Positions 37,901 through 47,982 of a stretch of DNA of 64,000 nucleotides are shown in pieces. Made by a program: the position numbers and the translations under genes. Each line of letters starts with the position of its first letter. The stretch's first letter is position 1. The notes beneath the pieces were generated by a model. That model saw only the letters and a program-made list of their open reading frames with translations, had not been told where the DNA came from and did no database searches. The stretch lies in assembly GCA_019722365.1 (NCBI GenBank), contig JADFUC010000759.1, positions 558,001 through 622,000 on the forward strand. The letters are read 5' to 3'. This DNA comes from Lithospermum erythrorhizon. Lineage: Eukaryota; Streptophyta; Magnoliopsida; Boraginales; Boraginaceae.

Positions 37901-40649
37901 TGAATTATGGATCTCTCCTGTTGCAGAAAGTTTCCCTCTTTTGGTAGTCCAAGTTTTCAAATTGTGCAGTCTTCCATAATTTGCATCTTAAAGATGTCTG
38001 ACATCTTCAATTAGACTGTTGAATTCTAGTATTGGTTTTGTTGTACCACTCAATCATCTAGGTGGTTTGACTGGGAGTGAAAGTGAAGATTGAGAAATAT
38101 AGAGAACTCGGAAACAAAAAGGAATGTGTTATTCAGCTTGATTCCCATAAATGCCTATGGAGAAGAGCGACTCAGGATTTCTTCACCTTTTTATATGATG
38201 CTTCAATTATGTTATTCTCTGGGACTAATAACTACTGCATAAGTATTTTTAACAAACTATTGTATCTGTTGAAGCATATGTTTTATTCTTGGTTGCCTCT
38301 TATTTCTCTCTGGCTAAGATCATTCAACGAGGTATATAATTTTCAATTATATGTTATATGCGATCAAGTAATCTCATATTCATCTTGTTCTCTTCAGTTT
38401 AAGTGAGACCGTCCAGCGATTTACTAGCTATGCAGAAAAAGAAGAAGATTCTTCTATTTCCGCTTGTGGATCAGAGAAAGATCACTAATGATTTTCTAAC
38501 ACATATTCCCTTAGAACGTTCAGCGTCAGCAACTGTAAATTTTTATCAGTTTGAGCATTAGCTTTTGGTGGTAATATGTAATGACCTATGATATTTACAC
38601 TCCGGACTTTGGTAATTTCACCAAATATTTATGAAGATAACATAGCTGGGAGTCATTATCAAAATGTAATCAATAAGGTCTGGTTGCCTGCTAAATTATG
38701 AATAATAGAAAAACAGATACGACAGTCTCATGCTTTATCAGGATAAGTAAAGTTTCACGAATATCTGTCTTCATCGATTCATCCTAGTATGAGTAGCTTT
38801 GCATGTCTAATACGCTTTGGTACTTGTATGATCGCAGAAAGATCACAGAAAATTCGGTGCTATCATGTCAATAAGGGAGCTGTTGGAAAAAGTGGAAAGG
38901 TATTAAAAAGCTATCCCCAACTCCACCAACCTCCGAGAAGAATAACTTTCAAGTATCTTAACTGTTACCTCTTGAGTAAGCTAATGTGATATCTCCATGT
39001 TCTCTGCGTAGCCACCTTGAGGATCCGGACCAGCTTAGTAAACACGACTTCACTTATCTAGAGGAACAACTAGAAGCTGCATTGCTGGAAACAAGAGCAA
39101 GAAAGGTCAGTTTTCTGTACTCCCTTCCGGCTTCATATACCATGTGTGCCAAAGCATCATTTATGGATTCTAGTTTTTCCATTAATAGATCTTGGATAGA
39201 TCAATCTTTGTTGTTTCAAATGTGCTAAGTTGTCTGTCTTAATAAATCAGACATTTTACCGTTTTAACTGTTTGTTTACTGCCTAAGTGCCTATGCAATG
39301 CCATGAGTTGTTTCTTTTCTAAAGGCAAGTCAACGGCCATACAGGAGACTTGTCTAAATCAAACTCACTGTTTGATTCCACCATGGTATAGGTAGGGATG
39401 TCACTAGTTTGGCTGTTTAGAAGCCTAGTTAGTCACTGCATACATACAATGGACAACATAGTCACAAACCTGCCACCAGTAATTATCATAACCATAATAC
39501 TATGAAATGGATTAAGATGTTATTGTCGTTAAACATTGGACTAACATGCAAGCAACATTACGAATGTTAATTCTTAAGGAGAAGATCCTGATGGGATGTC
39601 ATTTTTTATACTTCCCAGCTGTCACCTAGTGTACTCAAACTTCATCATGGACAAAACTACAACCAGCAATGAAGATAACCATAAAAGTATGACTTGGATG
39701 TAGATTTGATCATATTTTAGCATTATAATGTTACTCAGGAAGTGAACTTTCAAAATGCTGATTCTTAAGAAGAGGGTCCCGACTCCTGATGGACCATCAT
39801 TTTTTATGCAGCCCAGGAGTCACTTAATGTATTTAAACTGCATCATGAACATTGACTTACTAGATGCTTTGTTGTTTTCCTTCTCGAGCAATTTACTTCA
39901 CTGCTCACTTTTTCCATGTCACCTTATGTTTTATGTTAGGCTGTTTGGTTGGCAAAGCAAGCTGTATCCTAAATGTTGACCAATTCCTTTTAGATCACTA
40001 TGGCTTAGTTCTTACTTCGTGTGCCTGAACTTATGTTTAGCATTGTTGTATGGAACCTAATTGCATATTTGTTTGATGTAGACATGTTTGATGTTGGATT
40101 CCATAATGAGCCTCAAAGAAAAGGTTAGTAATCTTGAGTATACAGGATTCGATGATGGATTTACAAAGTTTCCGACAGAAACTGTCAATACTTAGTTCTA
40201 TAGATCCTATCGATCCCTAACAAATGCTCGTATACTTGGGAAAATTCTGGCTATATGTTACTGGTTTATAATTCGATAAAGAGCTTCTCATGTACCAAAG
40301 CTATCCCATAATTCTGTGTAGTCTACTTCAATAATTTCTGTCTTTGAAACAGAACTTCAATGAACAGTTTTTCAAATTTAAATAGTATGGATAGGAATTT
40401 TGAACCTCACAAAATTCAAATCTGTGCAGGAGAAGCTGCTGAAAGAATCAAATAGACTTCTGGAAGAGGAGGTGAAAAATCTTTACATGATTTTGCAGTT
40501 CCTCAGTTGCTAGACTCATAATATCTCCCATTGGAAATAATACGCCTCATTGCAAACAGATAGCATTGAATAGGGCCAAGATCAACGAAGAGACTATGAA
40601 ATTCGATGGCATGCAGAATCCAACACCACGCATGCATACTTTCTTCTGA
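27962..40649 (+). CDS. MIKC MADS-box transcription factor, FLC-like
   Basis: Seven exons: 27962-28149, 38398-38476, 38838-38899, 39012-39105, 40082-40123, 40430-40471 and 40560-40649 (188, 79, 62, 94, 42, 42, 90 nt), giving 198 aa; Arabidopsis FLC has 196. Residues 1-60 are the DNA-binding MADS box, [20 protein letters not shown] followed by [20 protein letters not shown]. The [16 protein letters not shown] signature is characteristic of the FLC/MAF clade. Exon 2 is the I region ([19 protein letters not shown]). Exons 3-6 encode the K coiled coil ([53 protein letters not shown]). Exon 7 gives a short tail ending MHTFF. FLC represses flowering until vernalization. All other borders are GT-AG, but exon 2 is followed by AA, not GT, although its 79-nt length and phase fit the family exactly. 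Intron 1 is 10.2 kb and carries a copia element. Clade call is strong; whether the allele works is open. Confidence 0.9.
28871..28899. repeat. TA microsatellite
   Basis: About 14 uninterrupted TA dinucleotides in intron 1 of the FLC-like gene. Confidence 0.95.
31611..31966. repeat. Two-copy tandem duplication in intron 1, unit about 170 bp
   Basis: Copy 1 (31611-31771) and copy 2 (31783-31966) both run TTGAGGG.ATTTTGGTAC, TTTCTTA, TCATGACATGCTCGCT, GAATGGTCACAAAT, TTGTCCTTATTTCCAA, TGACTCGTTCTTGGGTTTAT, ATTCCATCACACAATGTAC, GTTRGGAATTA. Similarity is high. Copy 2 has a small extra segment (TAATTCATGTAGAATACAGT). Confidence 0.85.
31967..32520. repeat. Unclassified dispersed repeat, copy 1
   Basis: Shares blocks with 34860-35370: an ACAAATTTATACAAG/AAGAATTTTTATACG region, a TATTTGTGTGATAAA.AA.CTC block, TCCT.ATATATATAGG and TTCTTGGGCT..AAG..CTCAAA.CCGCCT. 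Same orientation. Possibly an LTR fragment of an element not otherwise present in this window. Confidence 0.5.
33315..33843 (+). repeat. 5' LTR of the intronic copia element
   Basis: About 529 bp, diverged direct repeat of 36035-36548. Left end set by alignment to TGTTAGAAGTCATT of the 3' LTR; here it reads TGACCGATAAGTCATT. Confidence 0.85.
33844..33858 (+). promoter_or_regulatory. Primer-binding site (initiator Met-tRNA type)
   Basis: ATTGGTATCAGACCC directly after the 5' LTR; the canonical copia form is TGGTATCAGAGC. Confidence 0.85.
33880..34800 (+). pseudogene. copia gag remnant with altered zinc knuckle
   Basis: The start of gag is recognisable at about 33914-34030 ([20 protein letters not shown]). 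The middle is decayed. At about 34722-34790 the nucleocapsid knuckle reads [16 protein letters not shown], which fits C-x2-C-x4-H-x4-C except that the second Cys is Tyr. No continuous frame joins the two. Confidence 0.75.
34860..35370. repeat. Unclassified dispersed repeat, copy 2, inside the copia element
   Basis: Related to 31967-32520, see that entry. It occupies the part of the copia element where protease/integrase would be expected, so it is probably a later insertion or replacement. Confidence 0.45.
36035..36548 (+). repeat. 3' LTR of the intronic copia element
   Basis: 514 bp from TGTTAGAAGTCATT to TTCTAAACA. Confidence 0.85.
36708..36953. mobile_element. MITE-like element, copy B, in FLC-like intron 1
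   Basis: Begins TACTCCTTCCGTCTCAATTT and is related to 26391-26618 upstream of the gene. AT-rich and non-coding, with a Stowaway-like left end. Confidence 0.5.
39466..39850. repeat. Two-copy tandem duplication in intron 4, unit about 190 bp
   Basis: Copy 1 (about 39466-39652) and copy 2 (about 39655-39850) share CAACCAG/CCACCAG..A, GATAACCATAA, TGATTCTTAAG.AGA/TTAATTCTTAAGGAGA, CCTGATGG..CATCATTTTTTAT and CTCAAACTTCATCATG/TTTAAACTGCATCATG. Diverged. Confidence 0.7.
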
Positions 40650-41100
40650 GAGGAGTCTTTGCAGAAGCCTCTATAGACGTTTCATGATGCGCCCTCAATA
40701 TCCAAATTAAAGCAGTATTTCTCTGCAATAACATGCGAAAAGGTGAATGTTAACAAAATACGGAGTACTACTTAAGAAGATTGTTTAATAGAGCACGCTA
40801 GCCGCTAGCGTGCTCCTATGTTTCGCAATTATTAATCGAACCACAACATTCGGTTGTGATGGTGATCTCTGAAATACACTTTTCCATGCCCAAACATTAT
40901 CTAATTATGTTTCTCAAGACTTGTTATTCAACTGATGCCACTCATGAATTATGTTTATTTCTAGCCACCTTGTCTACATTACAATATCTGAAATACTCGG
41001 TATGTGGATTTGGTTTCATGAACTGTTGTAGTTCACTATACCAAGGCTAGTGGTATGAAATTTTCCAGGGTGTGTACATATGGTAGGAACTTCTGTTCAC
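40650..41100 (+). other. 3' UTR/downstream of the FLC-like gene, with a perfect hairpin
   Basis: At 40791-40815 the sequence GAGCACGCTAGC, C, GCTAGCGTGCTC forms a perfect 12-bp inverted repeat with a 1-base centre, about 140 nt after the stop codon. It has no T-tract of a bacterial terminator. It could be a stem in the 3' UTR or the end of a small element. Confidence 0.7.
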
Positions 41101-42550
41101 CTGATCTCTTTTATTTTTCTTTTAAGTTCATATTAATTGGGATCTTCAACTTTTGATTTGAAGTTCTTACCATGAATTCTACAATAAATACAAAATTAAT
41201 ATTGTTGGATTTGTTTAAACAAATATTTATATAATACGGAGTATTATTTTTTGTAACTTTTTATAATATAATTAAGAAATCATTTATGGTTAAAATTTTG
41301 TCTTGAAAATAAAAATTGTCAATCGATTTGGATTGGAGGGAATATAGATTTTTTGTATTGATAGTTATTGAGTATTGAATCAAACTATTTGAAGTTAAAG
41401 TATCTAAAGTGACTTTAAGATGAGCCTTCCATGCACCTAAATTCTAGTATAGAGGAAATTCAATATAATTCAAGTTATGGATTTAAGTTTTCCCTCAATC
41501 CACCCAATCTATGCAGGGTAATTTACGTCCCATTTCCTAAAAAAAAAAAAATTTATGAGCATCGTACATTCTGTAATTTAAATGGTACTAATACTTCCTT
41601 ATAAATTTATAAATTAACCATTATATTCTCTTGACATTAACTAACCGTTAAATATTACTAATGGAATTAGAAAAAAACATAATTTTACATCAAAATATTC
41701 CAATTTTTTTAATTGTTTCAAGTCATATGTTTACGTGAGATATGCTAGCATTTAGTTAATAAGTAGATAAAAAATTTAATTGCATCAATTCTTGATTTTT
41801 TAATAAATTAAAATTCGTATTTATTATCTATATAAATTTTATAAAGTCTAATACAACCATGTATTCATTAATAAATTTGGTAATTATTTTTGTATATGAA
41901 GATTATTTAGTTTAGAATTAATTTTAGTATGTATAAACATATATATAATATATGTTCAACTCAATTATTTTGGTATATCTTGTACTATATTTGTTGAAAA
42001 ATATATATCAAATTGTAACATTTTAGTGCATTTTACTATTAACAAGAAATTTAATTAAAATTGTGTGTTAATTAAATTTGTAAAAAAAATTAATAATTTT
42101 GATCGTTGTTTAACATAATCAATTTTCTTCAAGAGAATGAAGGGTGTATTTAGTATGGAGTAATCTAGAGATTACTATGGAGTACTAATCAACAAAATTA
42201 TATATGAATCATCAATATATTTGTTAGAGATGAAATTAAATTATCTGAGACCCTCCGATAGTTTATCCAAAAACGAGACTTTAGGTAATTAAGATTTTTT
42301 TCATTCCGTTAGTTTTAACGGTTAGTTAACTGACAAAGGAGTATGGTGGTTGGTTATAAGTTTATAAGAAAGTAAGTGAATGCGGCTTTAAATTTCACTT
42401 TGGGGAGGATATGATCTTCGTAAATTTTTTTTATAGGAGTAGGATGCAAATTATCAATGTAAGCATTGCTTTTACACAAAATTGAATTTTCTTTTCATTC
42501 TTCACACACAATGCTTCGCGTGAGAAAGGAAATTCTTGAAAGCTAACATC
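41101..42550. other. AT-rich intergenic DNA
   Basis: No gene seen. Very AT-rich at 41200-42480. ATACGGAGTA at 41234 is one of six exact copies of this 10-mer in the window. Confidence 0.4.
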
Positions 42551-42797
42551 AACAAGTGTAGAAACATGTCGAACAGAAACATAAAATTAAGCGAAGCAAT
42601 GCGGCGTCTACAGGCGAGATTAAAGGTGTTCGGAGTCTCTTTGCTAGCCGAGGAAAGTGTGGTTAGAGGAAGTTTTTCCTACATTTAGTTTGGTATTTCT
42701 TAAATCTTTAGTTGCGTCTTTTCGCTTGAGTTTGTAATTTGTATTGTTGAATTGATGAATGTAATCGTTTGATATCGTAAAAAAAAAAAACAAGTGT
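42551..42797 (+). mobile_element. Short poly(A)-tailed retroposon with 9-bp target duplication
   Basis: The insert (about 42560-42788) ends in a run of A and is bounded by AACAAGTGT at 42551-42559 and again at 42789-42797. Inside, 42567-42689 is open (MSNRNIKLSEAMRRLQARLK and on to a TAG), followed by a T-rich 3' part. A poly(A) tail plus a 9-bp duplication indicates LINE-type target-primed insertion: a 5'-truncated LINE, a SINE or a retrocopied transcript. No Pol III A/B boxes were recognised. Confidence 0.65.
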
Positions 42798-44240
42798 CGC
42801 TTATTAATGAGAAATTTGAAAGAATATCACAAGTCAATCATAATTTTTAGATTTTAGCTTTTTTTTTTGGGGCTATAATACCATAATCTGAAAACATAAA
42901 AATATCATTACTTTCCTCATAAATCCTTATTTTCAAAATGAAATCCTTATCACATGTACATTTGCCTTTGCCGAGGCGACTTTATCTGGCAGAATAGTAC
43001 TTTTAGTAGTAAAATGATTTATTTTACTAAATATAACCCCATCAATTATTCTTATTTAAAAATAGGAGGCAAAATAATTAAGACTCACCGCAGCCAAATG
43101 CTACTATTTGGGTGTATGTATATGACTTCGACTCATTGCTTATTTTGTAGAAGAAAAGGATGAAAAAATTGAAGGGGGGAGAGGGGTAATGGTGGGGATT
43201 TTGGTCTTGATAGGAGAAAAGGTAGGAGTATAATTGGGAATATTTTATCTTTTTCAAAGAGAGGGTGTGGTATTGTAGCAAAAAAATTAAGTGTCTTAAA
43301 AATTAAAATTCGTAGTTGAGCTTGTGGTAGTCTCCCAAATTTCTCCTTTATTAATAGCATACTTGATGGCTTAGCAACGTCTGATTATTTTCTCTCCCTC
43401 TTTATTGAATGTATTAGGACAATGATTTTGGCGGTCCAATTAATGATAATTGCACTCAAAGTATAAAAGTGAATGAATAATAAAACCTTGAATGAAGTGT
43501 CATCATTAAGAAATGGAATGCAAAATCATTAACCTAAACATCTAGCATTTAAACTTCACATGGAGACTTAATTTTCATCTCCTGTGTATTATACATATTT
43601 TCTATTTTTTAGTAGGTTAACTCTAATTTTACAACTTGTTCAGGGGGTATACTTTCAATCTATACAAATTTTTCCGCCTTCTTATATTTTTAATCATTTT
43701 ATGTTTTTATTGTTGGTACCATCTTATAGTTATAATTTGGCTAAACACTTATTATAGCATTCAAAGGAAATATTCACTTTATATGTGATGTTGATCAAGA
43801 CAGCCATCAAGTTATCATTTCTAATGATAGACTAAAACTTACTTCATTAAAATTTTAATAAGTTATCATTTCTACAATGATAAATTAGATCGAGGAATAA
43901 TTACACAAACAGTTCTCAAAGTTTGAAAAGATCAAGAAATTTAATTAAAGTTTCTCGAACACAATAATAATTGTCGGAGTTACAAACTTCTTGCTTTAAC
44001 TATCATTTCCCTATCATCAGTATTATTAATATATGACTTATAGACTACCAATATAAAATTCAAAGATTATGCAACAAGTTTATAAATAGACTACCAATAT
44101 AAACTTCAAAGATTATGCAACAAATTTATAACTACATAAAAATATTATTAAATCAATACAAATTATAAAACTAAATTAATAACCAATTAATTCACATACT
44201 AGAATTCAGGAGCAATTTATGAATATTTTATTGAGTGGCC
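42798..44240. other. AT-rich intergenic DNA
   Basis: No gene seen. Overlapping minus-strand open frames at 43078-43360 are in T/C-rich low-complexity sequence and are not believed. A short tandem repeat containing GACTACCAATATAAA and TCAAAGATTATGCAACAA lies at about 44043-44130. Confidence 0.4.
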
Positions 44241-44244
44241 GCCT

Positions 44245-44822
44245 TAGGCTTTGTTCAGGTGGTCTGTGGTCACTGGGCGGTGCCAACTGATGAAGCAACT
44301 AACAGAGCAGGATCAGATAACCACAGAATCAAGTTGGCCAATAAACACCAACAAACATTTTGTTAACCATCCATAATAAACATACTAATCAAAGAAGGGT
44401 ATACAAGTCCAAAAATACAATTAAAATAAAAATATATACATATTTATTAGGCAATCATTATATCATTAGAATGCAGAATGGAGCATTTAGTACCAAAATG
44501 CATAAAAGCTCAGTTTTATCTTACTGTTGTGTACTGCAAAGGGTACATAAATACAAACAAAAAATAAACATAAAAGTCATTAAAAAATCGCAATATGTCC
44601 AATAATATGACATTTTTATTTTCAGTGTGAAGAACTGAAATCAAAAGTAGAGCTGAAAGAAGGAGCAGGTGCAGGTAGCTTACTTGATGATAAATCGACG
44701 AAGTGGTTTTGGGAGTCGGATGATGTTGGCTCTCTCCCACGAGTGTCTACCATTCGATTTATTAGACAGTGTGTTCTTGCATTCTTAGCCACAGATCGAA
44801 AGAAACATGATCGACCCTTCAT
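44245..44822 (-). CDS. Possible exon(s) of an unrecognised minus-strand gene
   Basis: On the minus strand a TTTTAG acceptor at 44823 is followed by an open stretch (44822-44622) that looks coding by composition: KGRSCFFRSVAKNARTHCLI, then NRMVDTRGREPTSSDSQ. It either runs to a stop at 44622 or leaves by a donor-like GTAAGC near 44681. A second less AT-rich stretch at about 44230-44345 (DPALLVASSVGTAQ, stop, then AATAAAATATTC) could be a terminal exon with a poly(A) signal. No upstream exon is recognised at 44.9-45.2 kb and I do not know the family. It could be a gene fragment. No function is proposed. Confidence 0.25.
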
Positions 44823-45224
44823 CTAAAACCAAATTATACAATCAAAATATGGAAGATCCATTAATTGAAGGTTGAGATCAACAAAAACTGATTTTGTATA
44901 ATAAGTCAAATACTCAAATATTACCAAGCTTTCTTGAAACTATCCTAACACTGTTTTCAGGCTAGGTTTTTGCAACTACACATGATGAAGTTATTAGAAT
45001 GAGACAAGAAAACACGCATATATACTGATACGGAAGTACATGGCCAACATATAGATATTTGTAATGTATAATAATTATCAGGTGTTTCATTGGTGTATAC
45101 TCCGTATATGTATAGTTTTTTGTTTATAGTATATATTTGGAGTGTTGTCGAAAGTATGTCACTACACGTTTGCAACTCATCACCCTTAGATATTTCTAAC
45201 CTTTCACCATGTAGAGGGTGGCTA

Positions 45225-45520
45225 AAACACTTTAAAAGATATTTCTACATGATCTTTTCATTATTTTTTTTGAAGTGTGTTTTTGTTTGTTAAGTTTTCA
45301 CTTTTGGTTAGACATTTACTATTATATATGTAGGAAGTTGACACAAGCAAACACACCTAAAGCACATTTTAAGATCCTTCTACATGATCTTTGATTATTT
45401 TTGAAGTGTATGTTTTTTTAGGTTAAAGTTTTTTCACTTTTTGTTAGACATTCACTATTATATATATGTAGGAGGGGTGACACAAGCAAACACACCTAAA
45501 GAACATTTTTAAGATATTTC
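45225..45520. repeat. Two-copy tandem duplication, unit about 150 bp
   Basis: Copy 1 (about 45225-45358) and copy 2 (about 45359-45520) share CACTTTAAAAGAT/CACATTTTAAGAT, TTCTACATGATCTTT, TTTTTGAAGTGT, TTAGACATT.ACTATTATA, TATGTAGGA and GACACAAGCAAACACACCTA followed by AAG. The last block recurs at both unit ends. Confidence 0.8.
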
Positions 45521-45529
45521 TGTAATGCA

Positions 45530-46304
45530 AAGAAAATTTTTATTATTTATCTTGAGGTACAAAATAAAATTCTTATAGAGGAAAATTCATAGGTGTATAG
45601 GTTTTATCGAATTGAAGAGGATCGTGTCCAAACTATATGAGTCTTAAGCGTTTCTTGACGATTTGTGAATGTCGCTTGTTTGACTTGACTTGAAGCTTGA
45701 CTTGACTCGGTGATTGCTTTAGTTTGGATAGAAGCTCTGGCTGGATATGTGTTAGATCGCGATGGATTTGAGGCGGAGTGCGGACTTGAATATGGTTCTC
45801 GTCGGGGAGGCCTTGTTGCGTATTCCCGTGTTGGTTGTATGGACTTGATCTTGGGTCTTGGACTTGATCTCCGGTCTATGTTAGACTTGATGGACTTCTT
45901 TACTGGCGTTTGGAGTGTGGGATGGCTTTGAGTACTACTGGTGGGACTATGTAGCTGGATAAGCTCACGACCTGCCGGTGGGACTTTGTAGCTTGAGAGC
46001 ACTTTTCTTTCATGGAATTTGATTTGGGGATAGAACTTTCAGGAGCTTTAAAAATTTGTAAGGTGATGCTCGAGGAAACAAGTATTGAAGCCGGTGTTGC
46101 TTAACAGCGTGCTGTGACCTTAGACGGCGTGTTCTTGTAGGGAGGTGGGACTTAATGAGATTTTGTCTCGAGTTGGACTTGATTTAAGCTTTGAAGTAGG
46201 TATTCTTCCGGCTTATCTTCATCGGCCTTAGCGGCTTGACGTTGTAGAGTGATGATCGATGAAGGTGGCATCGACCTTGTTGATGATCTTGTCGATGGAA
46301 AACT
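45530..46304 (-). repeat. Unclassified repeat-like segment rich in TCAAGTC
   Basis: GC-richer than its surroundings. The minus strand is open for 132 codons (46002-45604) with a Ser/Arg/Pro/Thr-rich, low-complexity product (SSPRPKIKSIQPTREYATRP). Short TCAAGTC/CCAAGTC repeats dominate. It directly adjoins the LTR of the minus-strand copia element. More probably retrotransposon LTR or UTR than a gene. Confidence 0.4.
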
Positions 46305-47301
46305 CTATGGATATATGAGTATAAATACAAATCAAGAATCGGGGATCTTAAAGTGCTTACTACATTGCCAAAATACACATAATACAATATATAAATAATA
46401 GAGTACTTACGATGCGGCGGAGTAAATTCCGCGATAAATCCGCAGCGCTTCAAATTCCTGGCGTGAATTTGACTTCCACTTCATTGCATTGTTGTAATGC
46501 TCCCGGTCATTATGATATCTGCAGTTGATCCGCACGAGGAGAGGGGTGAATCAAGAGCAGTTTATGCTAGTAAACAAGGTTAAAGACAAAACCAAAAACC
46601 CCAAAGAATTTTTCTTGGGGAGAAATCGGTAGGGGCGGCTTTGGGGTTTTTTATGAAATTGTGTGTATTATTTCATGAAAACCTAAAAAGCGCACTCTGA
46701 GGGCTAAGGTTAAAACAAATCCGATAAGCAACTTGGGTTAAGTATTAGCTTGACTCGTTAACTATATTAGTTCGTTAAGACATTAATGAGTTCTTTAATG
46801 AGTTGGAAGTATTTAATTAGCTTAATTAAATAGTAATTAAATATCAATAATCTCTTGAAGTTATTGATAAATACTAAATTACTCGAACCAATTAAATAAC
46901 TATTTAAGTGATTCTATTTAATTCGTCGATATTCTACATAAAATGTAGAACCGCATGAATTAGAAATACATTTACCGATTATCTGATTCTCTTTAATTTC
47001 ATACATGAAATATAAGCTTCCAGCATTAAACATATGTGTGTGTGACGCCCACAGGCTCGGAATAATAGTAGGATTTGTATAATAATAATAATTGACCAAT
47101 TCTTATTATTATAACGATTGTAGAGTAAGATCTACTTGATCGCTCGCCCACTTAAATTATCATGAGAACCAGCGGCTATTAATATACAATTACTAAGTTG
47201 AACACTAGAGATTCGATAATCGCATTTAACCAAACTAATAAATGAATTGATCAGCGGTGTCGTATGAGCGTAATGATGAATCAATTCTCATTGATTTCAA
47301 C
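46305..47301 (-). repeat. 3' LTR of the minus-strand copia element
   Basis: Reversed relative of the LTRs at 47988 and 55610. Shared blocks include the start GAAATCAATGAGAATTGATT, AGTAAGATCTA..A/GATCTTACT, AATAATAATAATTG, CATGAAATTAA, and the end near GTAAGAACTCT/GTAAGTACTCT. More diverged from them than they are from each other, so a different subfamily. Confidence 0.8.
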
Positions 47302-47982
47302 GCTCCCCGACGTCGCCCAGGCGATTATCTTCAATTCGCTTTATCACGCGTCTGAGTAAGTAGGATAACCATAAAGTATGTCATGAAACGCCCCTTGGCT
47401 TTCTTTCTTAGAGTATAGGCGAATAAGCATTTATAGCGTCCCTTAAACGTCGGTATCAAGCGCCTTGAGAAGCACGAGATCTTCCTTGTATATCAAGGGC
47501 CCGGACAAATCCACTCGATATATCGGCGTCTATCGGCTATCTACATTTGTGGCGACAGCCCATGTACGTTATAATTCCCGGCTTAAAGCGGGGCGTTTGG
47601 TCATAGTCAAAGTACGAGCTTGTATACTTAGCGGATAATTAAATATAGCAGTAGGTCCCAGAATTGTGAGCCTAAAATTCTAAGCAAAATATCATAGGAC
47701 ACGGATATCATTATCTTATGAATTCGTTTGATGCATACGGCTACGATCCTGCCAGACCCGGTAGCCCTTGTTATTGATCCCAGTCTAGCATTGCGTGATC
47801 GATCTTGATCACTAATCAAAACTCATGTTAGTCATATGATATTTAGCCAGCTAGCCTCGACATCGACCGAGGCACTTTTTTAGGCATCTATCATTTAGGT
47901 TTGAAGAGGTGTAATTAATAGTTCGTATTCGTCTCTAGAAACATAGACTAACCTAAGGATTTAACTTTCACTAGAAGCCAGT

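Larger units (their letters stand above)
28150..38397 (+). other. Intron 1 of the FLC-like gene (10.2 kb)
   Basis: Starts GTCAGC and ends TTGTTCTCTTCAG. A long first intron is usual for FLC genes, where it carries the elements for Polycomb silencing, but this one is far longer than Arabidopsis FLC's. It contains a TA microsatellite, a tandem duplication, a copia element and a MITE, listed separately. The rest (28.2-31.6, 32.5-33.3 and 37.0-38.4 kb) is AT-rich with no gene that I can support. A GGTTCGGTTTGG-type repeat lies at about 32690-32820. Confidence 0.85.

Noticed and set aside
38077..38406. 109-codon + strand frame overlapping the start of FLC-like exon 2
   Set aside because: It is in a different frame from exon 2, contains hydrophobic AT-driven residues, and no acceptor upstream links it in phase to exon 1. 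The exon 2 chosen at 38398 fits the family by sequence and length.
43078..43360. Overlapping minus-strand frames of 67 and 75 codons
   Set aside because: T/C-rich low-complexity sequence giving Pro/Phe/Leu/Ser strings, no splice context and no family match.
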